A DNA stretch of 64,000 nt from Vombatus ursinus (taxonomy: Eukaryota; Chordata; Mammalia; Diprotodontia; Vombatidae): positions 41,162,140 to 41,226,139 of the forward strand of contig NW_020954585.1 in NCBI RefSeq assembly GCF_900497805.2, in the 5' to 3' direction. Position 1 is the stretch's first letter. The number at the start of each line of letters is the position of its first letter. The notes under the pieces were generated by a model. It worked only from the letters and a program-made list of their open reading frames with translations. It had not been told where the DNA came from and did not search any database. Positions 53,505-64,000 of the stretch are shown piece by piece. The translations under genes and the position numbers were made by a program.

Positions 53505-54012
53505 TATCCAAATGAGCTGAGAATTAGAGACATTTCTAGACATTCCTAACTCAGATGGAACGTCTTCCATGAAATCTGCTCTGATTCCCCTAGTTAATAA
53601 AAATGTTCCCCTCTGCTATCCTTGGATTGTAGAAGAAAAAAAATTTATATCTGCCTTATGCACCTATTATGAATACTATATTGCATTATTGTAATTTGAT
53701 ATATGCTATATTTCTCTCATTGAACTGTAAGTTCCATGAGCTGCAGCTGGGACCCAATTAGCCCAAATGGAAAATCCCATGTAGTAGTCACATTATTGAA
53801 ATTCACACTGTCTCATTCAACTGGCCTAGAACCAATGACCGTACTTTACATAATTATAACTTCAAATAGTGAAAATTCAAATACATGTGACCACTTCAGG
53901 GGGATTTCATTCTTCACACTAATTGGAACCTACCTGTAGTTCTTATTTGTACTTCCTCTAGTGTCCAACACTCTGTTCTGCACATAGTAAGTGCTTAATA
54001 AATATTTGTTTC
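53505..54012 (+). repeat. L2-type 3' end with an unassigned insert
   Basis: ggaacgtcttccatgaaatc, tcattgaactgtaagttcca at left; gtccaacactctgttctgca and agtgcttaataaatatttg at right. About 53745-53930 between them is foreign to L2 and unclassified. Confidence 0.72.
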
Positions 54013-54039
54013 AGCGTTTGAAGGAAATAGGAGATTAGT

Positions 54040-54303
54040 CTGTGGAGATCATCTGGGATCATCAAGTTAAAGCAGGAAATGACTTTGAGTTCCAATCCTA
54101 CTCATTTTACATATGAGGAAACAGAGGCCCAGAAAGGTTAGATTCCAAAGGTCATGCAGGGGACGTTCCAACTTCCTTATTGTACCTATAAGAAAACTTT
54201 GACCCAAAGGTGTTAAATGCTCTACCCAGTGGACGTTTGTGGCAGAGGTAGAGAGAGACCGCAGGTCTCTTGATTCCAAGAGCTCGTGATCTCTCCATTG
54301 CAT
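54040..54303 (-). repeat. MIR3-like SINE with internal unassigned stretch
   Basis: catatgaggaaacagaggcc, aggttagattccaaaggtca; right end gcaggtctcttgattccaag, gatctctccattgca. Confidence 0.75.
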
Positions 54304-54480
54304 TGAATTTGGAATATTTGGGGTTCAAATCCTAATTCTTCCACTTATACTTATGTAGCCTTGGGCAAGTCACTTAATGTCTGTGACCTTCCGTTTCCCC
54401 TTCTGGAAAAAGAGGGAGTTGAGCCAGATGACCTCTAATCGCCTTTTAGATCTAAATCTATGATTTTCTGTTATAGTCCA
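54303..54480 (+). repeat. MIR3-like SINE, head-to-head with the preceding one
   Basis: ggggttcaaatcctaattct, gggcaagtcacttaatgtct, agatgacctctaatcgcctt, agatctaaatctatgatttt. Confidence 0.85.
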
Positions 54481-54689
54481 TGATAGAATGTGAGAATACA
54501 AGGAAAGTACAAAGTTCAGAGGAGGGGCTGAGCCAGTCTAGTAGAGGAGAATACAGAAGATGCTGCTCTAACCCAGCCTTGAAAGATGAATGGAAAAGCT
54601 TTTAAGTCAAAAACCTCCAGCACCTGATTTTAATCATCACAGCAGCCAGGTTGTGGAGAGAAGCAGAAGCGCATCCAAGTATATCCAAC

Positions 54690-54895
54690 GTGGCATAGGG
54701 AGAAGAGCACCTGACTCTAGAATCTGAGGACCTGGGTTCAAATCCCATCTCTGATGTTTACTCCCTATTTGACGTTGGACAAGTCACTTCAACTCCTGAC
54801 TCAGTTTCCCCAACTGTAAGTGAGGGTATTGGACTAGATAACCGGTGAGGGCCCTTCCAGCTCAAGGGTTATGATTCTGTGATCTTCCCTTCCCT
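54690..54895 (+). repeat. MIR3-like SINE
   Basis: cgtggcatagggagaagagc head, acctgggttcaaatcccatc, tattggactagataaccggt, cttccagctcaagggttatg. Confidence 0.9.
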
Positions 54896-54899
54896 GCTC

Positions 54900-56560
54900 T
54901 TCCTGATTCATATCCCAACATCAGATTTTGGACTAATCCTGGAGTGTTCTCCATCAGTTGATGAATATCCTTCATCCACACATCTTCATACTAGCAATGA
55001 ATAAGTTAAAACCCCTTTGGGAAGACAGCCAACCCTTGCCTCAAGTCTTTATCAGATAATACTGTAGCAGAGATAAATTTAGACTGTGGTGGGGAGAGAG
55101 GGCTTGAAAAAGAGAGAGAGATGAAGGCATTAAATACACCTCATCTACTTCACCTCATTGCCAAAGGCTATCTCTGACCTGTTTTTAGTCCTTATTGACC
55201 TGACCTAGTTGTGTGGCCAGAGTGTGGTCTCTCTCCATGCTTTAGTTTTTTAATTTAAATGGAGATGCTTCATGGGAGTAAATGATTGGTAGAATCATCC
55301 TACAGGTTAGAAGAGGTTGCTGTTGCCAGAGATTGAAGAGCAAAGGGGCACATGTCCTCTCTCTTCAGCAACAGAGAAACCTTATAGTGTCCCAGAGAAA
55401 GGTTCCTCCCTCTTGTTTGTGCCAAGAGCTACCAAAAAAAGCAATTTTTATGCCCAAGGCAAGAACCACAGGCTTTAAAATCAGCTTTTAAAAGACAAAG
55501 TCAGTTGGGAGGGGGCAGGGAGAGACCTCAGAATATGGGCGATGAGGACGCATGAACAGAGACCTTAAAAACATTATGAGGCAGCTTTTGGGGAAGACAT
55601 TGCTGGGGAAGAGAGCAGACCAAGGAGGAGGTCACCTGATGTATAGCCTCAGGGGACAGAGTGAAAGAAGGTTAGCTTCCAATTTTAACTAACTAGGTGC
55701 TAAACTTGGTTATTTTTATTTGCTGAAGAAGTACAAATGCTTTTCAAAACTTTTTAAATTTAAGTACCTTGGGGCCAAGGCCTGATCATCTTACCCTAGT
55801 TATAACTCTGGTTTCACTCAGGTTTAAAAAAAAAAAAGGTATGCATACCCAGAGAATGAAAGAAAACTGGGCAAAACTGATCAGTCAAAAGTGCCTAGTG
55901 AGAGAAGAAAGAGATCATATTGGCTCATGTATTCATAGTAACTGATTCAAAAGCATCCAGGAAATATAAAAAAATAAGATGGGGGGGGTGAAGCACAAGT
56001 GATACATGGCTGATTTGTAAATGAGCTCTTCTGATTTTCCTCCATTCCTCAAAGTCCCTTCTCCCCTCTCCCACCCTCAGCTCCCCTCCAAGTACAGAAA
56101 TTGCTAACTACCACTTCATTACTAGCTAACTCTTTTCTTTCTCTCTTGTTCTCCCACATCCCTCTCACTCCCTTTGTTTGCCCTCCAATGGCCCTCATAT
56201 GCATTGCTCAGCAGTACTGATAACAGCCCAGAATAAGGAGGCTGTTGACCCATGACTTAGTAATCAGACCTGAGTTTAATCATGAGATAGAAACAATATC
56301 TGATTCTCCTTAAGTCATAAATGATAAACACAGGCCAAGAAGCAGAACTTGGGTTATATGCTGATTAAAATGCATAGAGAATGATACTGAGTCTAATAAC
56401 TGATTATTATCAATGATTGTGGAGTCTCCAAAAGTTGCTTATAATACTCAACCATCATATTTAGTAGAAGGCCTTTCCCAAGAGTTACAGAAGAACAAAG
56501 ACTCCTCCTAGTCACATAAAGAACCAAGTCTAGGATACAGACGATTAAGTGGTTGGGGGT
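54900..56560. other. Repeat-poor intron
   Basis: Twelve As near 55825 and eight or more Gs near 55981. Short frames only; no recognised element. Confidence 0.38.
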
Positions 56561-56571
56561 GGGATCAGTTA

Positions 56572-56740
56572 GGGGGGCAGCTAGGTGGTGCAGTGGATAC
56601 AGCACTGGCCCTGGAGTCAGGAGGACCTGAGTTCAAATCTGACCTCCGACACTTGACACTTACTAGCTATGTGACCCTGGGCAAATCACTTAACCCCATT
56701 GCTTAGCCCCCCGAAAGAAAGAAAGAAAAAAGAAAGAAAA
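56572..56740 (+). mobile_element. WSINE1-like SINE, young, with GAAA-rich tail
   Basis: gggggcagctaggtggtgca head, gccctggagtcaggaggacc, gtgaccctgggcaaatcact, then gaaagaaagaaag. Short direct repeats atcagtta at about 56564 and 56741. This is the cleanest copy in the window. Confidence 0.94.
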
Positions 56741-56744
56741 ATCA

Positions 56745-58370
56745 GTTAAGCATTGATTATATTTTGATTAATAGGCAAATGTCAATTTTATTTTAATAAT
56801 TTAAACATCTGACCTTCATGCTGTAATTAAGGTCTAGGTATGCTCTGATTCTGTTGTTCTCTGCTCTTGTGTATATCTTTCTATGAGACTAACAAAAATG
56901 TTCACATACCCTCTCCATACCTACCTACTACCTGTCACTGGGCAGGGTGGATAGAAAACAAGAACTTGGGGGTGGGGGAAGGAGGGCAAAGTGGTTCTTG
57001 TAGTTTTTTCCCCCATCTTCGTGATATTGCTTCAACAAATACTTAAAACTTTAGGGATACTGGGACAGGACTTTAATCTCCGGTGGACTCCTCAACTTTA
57101 TGTGATTGAAAGACAGGAAGGGGAAACACTGAAAAAGAGAATACTTTTATTTGAAGATATTGGCTAGCATTGAAATCAGCTTGTGTGCCAAGTGGTTTCC
57201 CTTGATACTACATCTCTAGTTTTTCTGCATCTCTAGTTTTTCTGCCTATTGTCTTTGAATTTGCCTGGTAAACAAAGAAACTCAATGTGAAGGTTATGGG
57301 GTGATAGCAACAGTAGTGGTGAAAAAAAAATGAGTCACCTGTAAGCTAGTACTGTATACCTTAGCAACTTCATAATCTATCTCCTTGGTCCTCAAATCTT
57401 TCTTCACAGTACTCATTTTGGGGGATGTGACTGGGTATGTCCTAACCAGTTTCTATAGTTACTATTAACTGATAGAAACAGGGTCAGGAGTGAGGCCTCT
57501 TGAAGCAATTGAGATTGGATTACCCTAAAGGGTCAAAGATTTGTCGTAAGCTCCAGAGAAGATAACAGCATGAATCATCAATAGAGCATACCTGGTGTGA
57601 CCCAAATTTGACCAAAGAGTTTGTCAGAAAGTTGTTATTAACCCCTAGTCAGCTAATTTCAGTAACTTTGGGGCATGTAACCTTGGACAAGTCCCTTTCT
57701 CTAAACCTGATGGACTGGATAGACATTCTGAAGGAGTCTCAGTTCAGAGAATCAAATGTATGTATTCTTTCGGACTTGATTTCCCCTTGTAACCAAGGAA
57801 GCAGGGGACCTCCCTATTCAGATTTACCATGTTTTTGAGTCTGTGGTTGGGAAAACCCCCTGGAGAAGCTGGCATACCACCACACTTGCTGTGTAATTTA
57901 AAAGTTTGGAGCTGTAAATACCACACTATTTGACTTTAAAAAAAAAAAAGTTAAATCATAGGGAAACAAATTATATAGCCCACATCTTTTCAAGAGTCTA
58001 CAGTATTGTGTTTTGTTTTTTAGTCTACTGTGGTAGATATGATCACTCAGCTTTTACTTGTAAAGTACCCAGTACATCATGTGGCAGAAGAAACGGGAGA
58101 AATTAAGTGTAGCTCATTGTTAAGATGAATGGGCATGAAAGGCATTGTTCAGTTACTTATGTCCTGTGAAATCTCTGCTCCATAAAACATCATGCAGTCT
58201 GGGTTTTTTGTTTTAGCTTTGTTGCCTTGAGAGTCATTTTACCATTTAGGTTTCATGGTTCAAATTTCAGTCTTAGAGCATTTTTTTTCTTTTTTTCCAA
58301 GTGAGTAGGGACATTTTTCACTTCAAAAACAGGAAAATATTTGAATTTCCACATTGCTTTTCAGAGGCTA
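56745..58370. other. Repeat-poor intron
   Basis: A tandem ctctagtttttctgcatc unit (two copies, about 57210-57245). No recognised repeat family or gene. Confidence 0.38.
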
Positions 58371-58374
58371 GATT

Positions 58375-58700
58375 CAATTCAATTCAGTAAACTTATGAAG
58401 TATGCTAAGTGCTGGTAGCCCTAAAGGGGGAGGGGAGGGGAAAGAAATTCCAACAGAGTTCCTGTCATAAAGGAGTTTACATTTTATTGGGATTATATTG
58501 CATGTACACAGATAAGCAAATGGAAAAGATATACAAAGTAATTTTTTAAAAAAAAGAGATTTAAAGAGCAAGATTGCATCATTGGAAGCCACCATTCTGT
58601 TCTGAACATTAAAGGATATAGGTATGGGTGATGCTTTGAAGGGGAGGAAGGGAGAGAGAATGGGCTAGGACAGAGGGACCAGAAAGGGGACAGACAGTAG
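58375..58700 (-). repeat. L2-type LINE 3' region
   Basis: attcagtaaacttatgaagt, tcataaaggagtttacattt, ggggaggaagggagagagaa. Diverged. Confidence 0.65.
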
Positions 58701-58704
58701 CAAC

Positions 58705-59069
58705 TACCAATAAATATTTCATCCTGTTGCTATGTAGCAGTAGTTCTACCAGTTCAAATTGCTTAACAGTAATTCAGGTTGATGCAGGGTCTAGTTAGCT
58801 GAGAAGCTGGTGAAGGGATAGATTTCACCACGGGCTTGTGGTTTTGTTTTGGCAAGGATTCTGGTGCAAAATTTGAGAAGCCACAGCCCTGGACACCTGC
58901 CATTTGGAAAGGAGAACCTGCTTGTCTCTTCTTGAGGGGTGATTTTGTTCAAACAAAGGCAGTGTTTGGGGACTTTGTTAGTTTGCCCAGGGCGTGTGCA
59001 TAAGCTTATAAGAAGTGGAGGGAAAAGATAAAAAGTCTGAAGTTTTGATAAGCTGAACTGCCCCGTAGG
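58705..59069. other. No recognised feature
   Basis: The 93-codon minus frame has no recognisable homology. Confidence 0.4.
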
Positions 59070-59071
59070 CA

Positions 59072-59640
59072 CAGCTGTAGGGAGGCTTAGAGGCCCTCTA
59101 GTTTACCCTCTCCCTCTAATTTTACAGATGAGGAAACTGCGGCCCTTCCTCCCTTTCTAGTCTTTTCCCATCACTCACTCTGTGATCCAGCAACAGACCG
59201 TGTGTTCATCACACGCAATGTGCCATCTCCCAACTCCTGCAATTTCACTGACGGTCCCTCATGCCTAGAACTCTCTCCCTCCTCATCTCCATAGCCTGCC
59301 TTCCTTAGCTCCCTTCAAGTCCCAGCTAAAATCTTACCTTGTGTAAGAAACTTTTCTGATTGCCCTTAATGCTAGTGCCTTCCCTTTGATAATTATTTCC
59401 AGTTTATCTTCTCCATCTCTTCTTGGTACATAGTTATTTGCATATTGACTCTTGCATTTGATTCTCAGATCCTTGAGATCAGGGATTTTTTTTTTTTGGT
59501 GTTTCTTTGTATCTCCAGTGCTTACAATGGTGCTTGATCCATAGTAGGCACTCAATAAATGCTTATTGACTTTATGTGACACAAGTAATAAACAGCAGAA
59601 TTTGAACTTTGACCCTCCTTCCATTATGCAGTACTCCCTC
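59072..59640 (-). repeat. MIR3-like SINE split by an L2 3' end
   Basis: Outer: gaggcttagaggccctctag, acagatgaggaaactgcggc at left; gaatttgaactttgaccctc at right. Inner plus L2 about 59155-59575: cttcaagtcccagctaaaat, gaaacttttctgattgccct, ctttgtatctccagtgctta, cataatg-free end aataaatgcttattg. Confidence 0.85.
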
Positions 59641-59644
59641 TAAC

Positions 59645-60310
59645 CTTAATAGAAGATAAGGAAAAGTCTGCTGTTTCCCTATCGTTTATGGGGAAGGAGA
59701 GAAGGAAAAGATAGGATTCTATTTTAAAACTGGATTAAAGTCCTATTTTTTTTTCTTTAGTCCTTTATTATTTCCATCAAAAATGCTTTGGACCTTGAGT
59801 TTAGAGACTTAGGAAGGAGAAAGTGTGAATGTAGGAAAGTTTATTTTCACCCTTGGCAGCCGAAGTCATTAAGCTGATAAACTGCTTTAGAGAACAAAAA
59901 GATTCTGTTGGCTAACTTAGCAGGGTAGTTATTGATAGTTGTCGGCCAGGCCAGCAATCATATTGACCCTTGGAAGAAGAAGTTTTCAAATTCATCTAAC
60001 ATTTAAGCTAAAAGAAACTGTCCCATTCATTTCCTACCCAAGTGAGTTGCAGAACTACCAGAAATATGAAGCATTCCTTTTCCCAGTCTTCTTGTCCAAG
60101 TAGGTTTACTGGTCATCTCTACGCTACATTTAAGTCAATAGCCTGCCTTTTAAAAAAATTCTTAACTACCTGTGTTGCCTGTGAACTTACTAGGGCCCTG
60201 TTGGTAACTGAATCCCATGGAGCGAGCAGAGATACATCCTTAACGTACCTGCCTCTCCCGCTCCAGCATTAGTCAAAGTTGATGAAGAATGGGAGAAAAC
60301 GATACTGTGG
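59645..60310. other. Repeat-poor intron
   Basis: No recognised element. Confidence 0.38.
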
Positions 60311-60314
60311 GATT

Positions 60315-60405
60315 GTTGCTCAGTTGTTTCAGTTGTGTCCGACTTTTTGTGATTCCATCTGAGGTTTTCTTGGCAAAGATACTGGAGTAGTTTGCTATTT
60401 CTTTA
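60315..60405 (-). repeat. MAR1-like SINE, 3' part only
   Basis: tgtttcagttgtgtccgact, gaggttttcttggcaaagat, actggagtagtttgctattt; CORE and head are missing. Confidence 0.85.
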
Positions 60406-60409
60406 TTAT

Positions 60410-60890
60410 AAAGATCATTGTGATTAGTACAAACTTACTGTGTGGCTAACGCCCTGGCCCCTGTCTAGAGCAAATTTAGTTATAAGTACAGCTGCTACAA
60501 CAACAGCTTTTTACACTTAAAAAAAAAAAAGATTCCTGAGAACTATAATATTAGAGGAAAAGAGTAGAGATTTGGGGTGCTTTGCATAGGGTGAAAGGAG
60601 AGCTAAGGGAAGCAAAGAAAGTAAAAATACACAGAGATATCACATAGGTGGACTACATATGGCCATTGCAATGTGTGACCTTCCCTGACCCCCATCTGAG
60701 CATGAAATGCCTTGATTCAGGGCCTCTTTTAGGTCAAGTCACCTGATGATATGCTACCTGGCTACATATTCTAGGAAAGCACTATGGGTAAATATGCTAC
60801 TTGAACCATTGAAACAAAGATTATCATTCAAATTCATGGCCTGCTGCTTTTTTTCTTGGAAAGTGGTTTAAAAGTACTTTTGATTCTAGA
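60410..60890. other. No recognised feature
   Basis: Twelve As near 60520; otherwise featureless intron. Confidence 0.4.
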
Positions 60891-60892
60891 TG

Positions 60893-60893
60893 C

Positions 60894-60937
<44 letters not shown>

Positions 60938-60938
60938 C
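60893..60938. repeat. (ATT)n trinucleotide microsatellite
   Basis: About 14 uninterrupted units. Confidence 0.96.
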
Positions 60939-61289
60939 TTGATTACATGGGAACAGTTACACACTCTATCTCCAAGTCATGTAGAATGTTCTGGCTTCTG
61001 GGTTTTTATTCTCACTTGCATATCATAAAGGCTATCACTGGTAGTGTGATTTAGGGCTATAAAACCTGGTAGGTGTTGGGCCAGACCCCTGCCCCCTCCC
61101 CTCCCATATCGCAATTTGTTCATTTTTTTTCCAGACTAATATGTGATCAGATTTGCAAGTCTTTGTGAAAAGAAGCAAAGGTTTAGATAGTAGTATAGCA
61201 GAGAGATCAGGGCTGGAAATCTGAATCAAATATATGATTTGAATCTGAGACCACTGGTCCTATCTGCTACATCCCAGGTATAAAAGTAG

Positions 61290-61425
61290 GATTTTGTTAA
61301 CTCAACTCAACTCAGCAAGAATCTATTAAGCATCTTATTTGTGCCAGACACTATACCAGCCACTAGAATACCAAGACAAAAACAAAAACTCACAGCCCTT
61401 GCCCTTATGGAACTTTCATTTCTTT
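61290..61425 (-). repeat. L2-type 3' end
   Basis: agcaagaatctattaagcat, gtgccagacactataccagc, cttgcccttatggaactttc. Confidence 0.78.
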
Positions 61426-61441
61426 TATTTCACACAAATAA

Positions 61442-61565
61442 CACAGATAGGCACACACACATATACACACATATATGTCTGTATATGTATATATATATGC
61501 ACACACATTGTTTATATATGCATGCATATATAGATAGATAGATATGTATATACACACATAAAGAT
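61442..61565. repeat. CA/TA/GATA microsatellite
   Basis: cacacacatatacacacata, atatagatagatagatatgt. Confidence 0.9.
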
Positions 61566-61569
61566 AGTA

Positions 61570-62055
61570 TTCTTTTTTATAGTCTTTTTTATCATATTAT
61601 TTACTTAAATGTATGTATCTTCTATTACACTATCAATGTGTTTACCACACTATCAATGATAGTCTTTATTATATGCAAGTGAGAATAAAAACCCAGGAGC
61701 CAGAACACTCTGGATAGGTGTAAAGATAGAGTATGTAACTGTTTCAGAAGACTAAAAGCAGTGGGTGATGAATTTGAATGAGCATCTTTGTCTCAGTGGT
61801 TCAAGTAGCATAAGCAAATGGATGTATGGATATATTTTATATACATATATATATATAAATATGCAAAGAAAAAATTTTTTGAGAGAAGCACTAACACCTG
61901 TGGGGATTGTGTTAAAGAAAAAGTTTAATGTAAGATGTTGTCCCTGAATTAAGCCTTGGAAAAAGCTTCCAAAAGGCAGTGGTGAAGGAGAGCTTTCACA
62001 GCAAAGGGGACCCTATGCTGTCGATAAATGTCACGTACAGGGAATTGTTTTCAGC
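61570..62055. other. No recognised feature
   Basis: ctatcaatgtgtttaccaca/ctatcaatgatag forms a small direct repeat near 61630-61665, with a short TA run at 61840-61858. Confidence 0.4.
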
Positions 62056-62059
62056 AGAA

Positions 62060-62720
62060 ATTAGTGATTTTTCAAAATACATTCTACAAAATTTCCACCT
62101 TTGGTGGCATCTTTAGTGATCTGAATACCTTCACTAGGTTTTAATAATCTTCAATTTTCATTTTCAAATTGGGGTATAATATGATTTTTGGCTAGAGCAA
62201 GAATGTAGCTCTTTAAATCTTTGTACCAACTGCTGCATGCTCACAAACACATTGATCATCCAGAATGAAGGTCTGTGATCATCCAAGATATATTTAATAA
62301 TATCTGATAGAAGTACCCTGCTTGCAACTCCCTTGTTTAGGCTTTAGATATGAATTCTGGCAGCAGATCAGCCTGAGTGCAGATGGATTTGCGTACCTCA
62401 TCCTTCCCAACATGGAAATTTAGATTCGGAGTGTGCTTTAAAAATCTCTTTGCACATTTGGAAAATGTTTGTTTCAGTGTTGTGCCAAATTTTACTTGAG
62501 CTCCTATCAGATACATGGGAATAATAAAGTGACTCCTGATTTCTCATACAGCGAAACTTATGCAGAACACTTACTGGAAAGGGCATTTGCTTCCAAGACC
62601 ACATTTTCTTTTATGTATTTTAAGCTCAGGCCACTGGAATTTGAAGACAGCCTGTCAAATTAGAACACTTTTAGATGAAGTAGTGGTTGGTCTCTTTTCA
62701 TCCAGCTTACACTAGATTTA
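62060..62720. other. Repeat-poor island, possible conserved non-coding element
   Basis: No interspersed repeat recognised over 660 bp. Short frames only. Confidence 0.28.
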
Positions 62721-62819
62721 GCTGTTTGTTATGTTCTTGAAAAAAATAAGTTAAAATATGTGCCCCCTTTAAAAAAATGTGAACAGCCGAATATATAAAT
62801 CATGTAAGTTAATAGTGAT

Positions 62820-63600
62820 TGTTTATATTCTCTCGATTTATAGGTCATCTTTCTTGTATAAGGTCAGAATGGAAGAGAGATTCATTATAGTTGAAGAGCT
62901 CCTCAAGACAGCCTTGTTTGCCCATATTATTCACTATTGTGATGATTGCATCAACCCTAAGATTTGATAGGGCTTCCTCAATGAGCCGTAATTGGCCTCA
63001 CAATATATATTACAAAAACTAAATGGATAAAAAAATTTGTGTCCCTAGACTATGACATTTATTGAATGCTCAGTTCATTGAGTCCTTCATTAAATCTATT
63101 TGGGATAGTCATTGCAAATGGGAAGTGAGTTAGGCCCAGAACTGAATAGGAGGAAGGGTGGACTGGACTATGTTTGGAAAATTATGCAGTACTTTCAGCG
63201 ATCTCTGGTGCACAGATCCATCTTTGTAACACAAATGTTCTCCAAATGTTGATATAAATGTTTGTGAATCATGGACCATCATAGTATTCAAGGAATCAAA
63301 CTTGTATGTGATCCAAAGGACAATGGAAAAATATTCATATTGCATTCAAGTAAACTTTAGCATATTTCCAATACTCGGGAAGTGGGTTATGGAATTATCT
63401 TTGAAGAAATATAAAACTAGAAAGATCACTTGGCCATGTAGTCAGACCAAGGACTTAGAGAAGGGCAGAGTGGTACCCACAGTGTTGAAAAATGTTTAAA
63501 AGATTCATAGGAAAGTCTCTATCACATTGGATCAATAAATCATCATGGAGGAGGGGCAGGAGAAGGCATGGCTCCATATTGATATTTGTTGAATTGAACT
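62820..63600 (+). pseudogene. RTE/BovB-clade LINE ORF2 relic (C-terminal region)
   Basis: Scattered frames recall the region after the RTE reverse transcriptase: GGRVDWTMFGKLCSTFSD resembles the RRRRAGWIAFGKL block; YVIQRTMEKYSYCI resembles the VTQRAMERRMLGI block; and KITWPCSQTKDLEKGRVVPT resembles the LRWAGHVARMDDNRW block, in the right order. Several stops and frame changes interrupt them, so this is dead LINE sequence, not a host gene. Edges are approximate. Confidence 0.62.
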
Positions 63601-63919
63601 GAACCATGGAGATCAGATTCATTGAAATATTATAAGGTGGAATAAAGGGAATGCAGAGAAGATTTCATTTTAAATGTTTGGATACAAAAGGGAACCTGTC
63701 TCTGGTTCTATGTAAAATTATGAAGTAATGTTCTCTTGTTCCTGAGGTCCTCTTCCTTTGTTCTGTTTCCCTTTGGTGTTTGATGCTTCCTCCATTCCTT
63801 CCCAAGCTTGAGTACACACTTGTTTCCCTTGAAATCCTTCACTCACACTCAAGTGTGGATAATGGATAACCACTTTAAGTGTTAGCTTCCCAGGGGGATT
63901 TGCATTTCATCATGGATCA

Positions 63920-64000
63920 AAGAATTTTTTTTTTTAAGTTTTAAGATCTTTCATTTTTGCCCCCCCCCCCACAATTTCCCCTTACTTTGCATCACCATCT
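63920..64000 (-). repeat. Possible L1 3' end running off the window
   Basis: ttttttttttaagttttaag followed by a C run and caatttccccttac resembles the reversed L1 3' UTR layout at 12507 and 31326. Only 80 bp are visible. Confidence 0.35.

Larger units (their letters stand above)
43733..64000 (+). other. PCSK5: Downstream intron of PCSK5 (presumed intron 2, 5' part)
   Basis: No sequence resembling the next PCSK5 exon (starting about VEWIQQQ and containing KKRTKR) was seen downstream, so the intron is at least 20.3 kb and runs off the window. It contains SINEs, L2, RTE fossils and several repeat-poor stretches. Confidence 0.78.

Overview
The window reads as marsupial nuclear DNA, most likely from an Australian lineage. 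It is AT-rich and intronic, and packed with tRNA-headed CORE-SINEs of several kinds: MIR with an L2-type tail, MIR3-like with a CR1/L3-type tail, MAR1-like with an RTE/BovB-type tail, and a young A-tailed WSINE1-like family. L2/CR1-clade, RTE/BovB and L1 LINE fossils are also present. The SINE 3' end I associate with Monodelphis SINE1 (around 'ccaatacacagtattg') was not seen, which is why I favour an Australian species. That placement rests on recalled families, not on a search.

One real coding feature is recognised: a 105-bp exon at 43628-43732 on the + strand. It has a strong polypyrimidine-tract acceptor and a gtaag donor. Its 35 codons match, from memory, the exon of PCSK5 (proprotein convertase PC5/6) that encodes part of the N-terminal prodomain. 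The rest of the window would then be the flanking introns of PCSK5: about 43.6 kb upstream and 20.3 kb downstream. I found no other exon, no CpG island, no RNA gene, no CRISPR array and no operon-like structure. The other open frames are short, and the recognisable ones are LINE or SINE shadows.

Layout. 1-10 kb: SINEs, microsatellites and two local pairs of unclassified repeats. 10-15 kb: a pyrimidine tract, a repeat-poor island and an L1 3' fossil carrying a probable hAT insertion. 15-30 kb: nested L2/MIR/WSINE-like insertions, several with clean target-site duplications. 30-36 kb: a young 5'-truncated L1 with a perfect 13-bp duplication, then a hAT-like element and an AT-rich tract. 36-43 kb: more SINEs and L2, a GT/GA microsatellite and a TATA/CCAAT cluster. 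43.6 kb: the exon. 44-50 kb: nested SINEs, a foldback MITE, long L2 pieces and an inverted pair of RTE 3' ends. 50-64 kb: long stretches with few recognisable repeats, then a degenerate RTE reverse-transcriptase-region relic at about 62.8-63.6 kb.

No confident retrovirus-like element was recognised; one promoter-like cluster near 39.3 kb could be an old LTR remnant. No previously undescribed functional system is evident. The best leads are the exon, the repeat-poor islands that might be intronic regulatory elements, and the unclassified local repeat families.
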